Positions 12,373 through 13,839 of a DNA stretch of 13,839 nucleotides are shown one piece after another (position 1 is the stretch's first letter; each line of letters begins with the position of its first letter). Made by a program: the position numbers and the translations under genes. The notes under the pieces are model-generated. The model searched no databases and was not told the DNA's origin. It saw only the letters and a program-made list of their open reading frames with translations. The stretch is taken from positions 1 through 13,839 of the forward strand of contig JAFAGU010000354.1 of NCBI GenBank assembly GCA_019237595.1, read 5' to 3'. The stretch is from Betaproteobacteria bacterium. Its GTDB lineage: Bacteria; Pseudomonadota; Gammaproteobacteria; Burkholderiales; SG8-39.

Positions 12373-13229
12373 GTTCCTTTCGTGGCCTCGCTCAGTTTGG
12401 TCAACAGTTTCCTCGTCTTGCCGCGGAAGACGCGCCGGCCGCGCCGGAGCGCCTTCTTCTGGAGCTTGGTGCGCCGGTCCTCGATCGCCTTGCAGAGCTT
12501 GCGGCGCAGGTCCTCGGGTCCCGCCTCGGAGTGCATGAGGTTCGACTCCAGCACCGCGAGGTCGTGGTCCTCGCCCAGCCAGTCGCCCATCTTCTCGAGG
12601 CGCTTGAGCACCTTGCCGGCGCGCCGCGGCGGATCTTCCTTCGCCACGATCTCGAGCGCATGCACGAGGTGCTTCGCGCGCTTGCGCGCCTCGTGGAGCG
12701 TCTCGTCCCTGCGGGATTTCTTCGATTTGCGGAAAGCCTTGCGGCTCTTGCGGTAGAGCCGCACGAGCGCCCGCTCGAGCGCGGAAGCGCCGTCCACGGG
12801 GTCGTGCCAGCCGTGGATGCGGCGCGCGCTCTCGCGCAGCGCCTGCTCGATGTGCTCGAAGGAGTCGGCGGCCTCCATCGCGCTCCAGTGCTCGCGCTGG
12901 CGGCGGCGCGACTCGTCCTTCAGGCGGATGAGCACCTCGCGCCGCTCCGGGTGGCGCTCCTCTTTGGCGAGCGCGGCGAGCGTGTCGACCTGCACTTTGT
13001 CGTCGCGCACCTCGGCGAGCTGGCGCGCGATGCCTCGCAGCCGCTCCTTTTCGTGTGCGTACATCGCGGGCTGGATGGTTTTCTTCAGGAGCTCGAGCCC
13101 CGTGCGAGCGCGCTTGAGGGCCTTGCGCGCCTCGTGGATCGCCTGGTCTCGCTCCTCCTCGCGCGCGAGCGCCCTCAGGGAGCGCGCGAGCTGCGTGCGG
13201 ACCGCGCGGCGGACTTCGGCCGTGTGCAT
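12369..13229 (-). CDS. CHAD-domain protein (predicted polyphosphate-binding)
   Basis: 286 aa, almost wholly one CHAD domain: helical, very rich in Arg/Lys and built of two similar halves. The conserved histidine/arginine motifs are IHEARKALKRAR (His32) in the first half and LHEARKRAKHLVHALE (His179, His190) in the second, with LAEVRDDKV and LGEDHDLAVL as the matching later motifs. CHAD domains bind inorganic polyphosphate and can localise to polyphosphate granules. Some are fused to CYTH triphosphate hydrolases; no CYTH domain is present here. ATG at 13229; I see no strong ribosome site. The stop overlaps the VOC start (ATGA). A hairpin and a weak FNR-like dyad lie upstream. Confidence in the domain is high. 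Confidence 0.92.
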   Translation of the reverse strand: MHTAEVRRAVRTQLARSLRALAREEERDQAIHEARKALKRARTGLELLKKTIQPAMYAHEKERLRGIARQLAEVRDDKVQVDTLAALAKEERHPERREVLIRLKDESRRRQREHWSAMEAADSFEHIEQALRESARRIHGWHDPVDGASALERALVRLYRKSRKAFRKSKKSRRDETLHEARKRAKHLVHALEIVAKEDPPRRAGKVLKRLEKMGDWLGEDHDLAVLESNLMHSEAGPEDLRRKLCKAIEDRRTKLQKKALRRGRRVFRGKTRKLLTKLSEATKGT

Positions 13230-13264
13230 GGGCGAAATTTTGCCGCAGCCCGCGCCGGCCGTGT

Positions 13265-13278
13265 GTGACAGCGATCAA
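13265..13278. promoter_or_regulatory. Weak FNR/CRP-like dyad upstream of the CHAD gene
   Basis: On the - strand it reads TTGAT-CGCT-GTCAC: one perfect FNR half-site and one three-of-five half-site. Its centre is 42.5 bases upstream of the CHAD ATG, almost the same offset as the stronger box before the response regulator gene. It directly abuts the hairpin at 13279-13295. Alone this would be too weak to call. Confidence 0.22.
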
Positions 13279-13295
13279 GCGCCCGGCCCGGGCGC
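13279..13295 (-). terminator. Stem-loop after the Bug-family gene
   Basis: GCGCCCG and CGGGCGC form a perfect 7-base GC stem with a 3-base loop, 9 bases past the stop of the solute-binding gene. The next bases on the - strand are TTGAT, so the T-tract is poor. Position and stem strength fit an imperfect intrinsic terminator separating this gene from the CHAD gene. Confidence 0.45.
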
Positions 13296-13304
13296 GAGGG
13301 CGTT

Positions 13305-13839
13305 TCAGCTCGGGCCGACGCCCGCCGCCTTCAGCACCCGGTCCCAGCGCGCGAGCTCGCGCTTGATGTGCTCGCCCAGCTCGTCGGGCCCGCCGCCGAT
13401 GGGAATACTTCCCGAGGCCGCGAGGCGCTCCTTCACCTTCTCGTCCTTCAGGGCCTTCACCGCCGCGGCGTGGATCTGCTCGATGATGGGGCGCGGCGTC
13501 CTGCCGGGCGCCACGAGCCCGTACCAGCCGCTCACCGAGAAATCGGCGAGCCCCTGCTCCGCCGCCGTGGGCACCTCCGGCAGCGCGGCCGCGCGCTTGT
13601 CGGCGGCGACAGCGAGGCCCTTCAGGCGCCCGCCCTTCACGTAGGGCGTCGCGGTCGAGATCACCGACCACATGTACGGCACGTGGCCCGCCACCACATC
13701 GGCCGCCGCCGGGCCCGTTCCCTTGTACGGGATGTACTCGATCGACTTGAGATTCGCCACCTGCTTGAAGAGCTCGCCCGCCAGGAACCCCGCGCTTCCC
13801 GGGTCGGTCGCGTAGGAAAGCTTCCCTTCCGCCGCCTTC
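13305..13839 (-). CDS. Bug/TctC-family tripartite tricarboxylate transporter solute-binding protein (partial)
   Basis: The last 177 residues are present; the N terminus and signal peptide lie beyond the right edge. The family catches small carboxylates or similar ligands in the periplasm and delivers them to a TctAB-type membrane pair, though many members are orphans. Recognisable stretches are LSYATDPGSAGFLAGELFKQ, then IEYIPYKGTGPAAADVVAGH, PYVKGGRLKGLAVAADKRAA, VPTAAEQGL and SGWYGLVAPGRTP, ending in an amphipathic helix. The order and spacing match Bug proteins closely. A GTG at 13760 could be mistaken for a start, but coding continues without a stop to the window edge with perfect family sequence. 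No tctA or tctB is visible in the window. Ligand unknown. Confidence 0.93.
   Translation of the reverse strand, partial: KAAEGKLSYATDPGSAGFLAGELFKQVANLKSIEYIPYKGTGPAAADVVAGHVPYMWSVISTATPYVKGGRLKGLAVAADKRAAALPEVPTAAEQGLADFSVSGWYGLVAPGRTPRPIIEQIHAAAVKALKDEKVKERLAASGSIPIGGGPDELGEHIKRELARWDRVLKAAGVGPS

Noticed and set aside
11815..13268. Long + strand frames opposite the VOC and CHAD genes, and a 615-codon - strand frame running from the Bug region into the VOC gene
   Set aside because: Only the VOC part of the - frame is protein-like. The rest reads the CHAD and Bug genes in the wrong frame, and the + frames are antisense shadows.
13305..13760. The Bug-family gene as a complete 151-aa protein starting at GTG 13760
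   Set aside because: Family sequence continues without interruption upstream to the window edge, so the gene is truncated by the window, not short.
1..13839. CRISPR arrays, tRNA or rRNA genes, insertion sequences, attachment sites or replication origin
   Set aside because: I saw no regularly spaced repeats, cloverleaf-like segments, transposase motifs, long terminal inverted repeats or DnaA-box clusters by eye. A covariance-model scan was not possible here.

Overview
The window is very GC-rich, with short intergenic gaps and gene ends that often overlap. It looks like a piece of a proteobacterial chromosome, most likely Betaproteobacteria (Burkholderiales-like). The best taxonomic hint is the partial Bug/TctC-type solute-binding protein at the right edge, a family strongly expanded in that group. 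This placement is inferred from gene content and composition, not from a marker gene. I see no tRNA, rRNA, CRISPR array, transposase, phage gene or plasmid function, and no gene-free stretch longer than 300 bases (the longest is 277 bases, 7357-7633).

Left block (1-5891, + strand): a tightly overlapping operon. It starts with the 3' end of a NodT/TolC-type outer-membrane factor. A lipoprotein periplasmic adaptor, a 1026-aa RND permease, an AI-2E/PerM-type membrane protein and a 148-residue membrane-anchored hypothetical follow. The first three junctions are ATGA start/stop overlaps and the last is a 16-base overlap, so the genes are probably translationally coupled. The first three products would form one tripartite envelope-spanning efflux pump.

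Middle block (5892-8077, both strands): five small genes with sensory or unknown roles. They are a one-helix membrane protein with two cysteines (+), a short coiled-coil protein (+), a degenerate CheY-like receiver lacking its phosphoacceptor Asp (-), a 92-residue HTH protein (-) and a two-CBS-domain protein (+). The CBS gene is preceded by two copies of an 11-base operator-like sequence, 22 bases apart, that lie over a plausible -35/-10 pair.

Right block (8079-13839, all - strand): in transcription order, a Bug-family periplasmic binding protein (5' end outside the window), a CHAD-domain protein coupled by ATGA to a VOC/glyoxalase-fold protein with a Lys/Ala-rich tail, a response regulator with an N-terminal winged-helix-like region and a C-terminal receiver, a pirin, and a SoxC-type molybdenum sulfite dehydrogenase overlapping its SoxD-like monohaem cytochrome c. 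The last two should form a periplasmic sulfur-oxidising electron-transfer pair. FNR/CRP-like dyads lie upstream of the response regulator and, less convincingly, of the CHAD gene.

Most of the window is recognisable housekeeping or accessory content. I did not find a clear new defence or mobile system. The points most worth a second look are the tandem operator, the CHAD-VOC pair and the two atypical receiver proteins.
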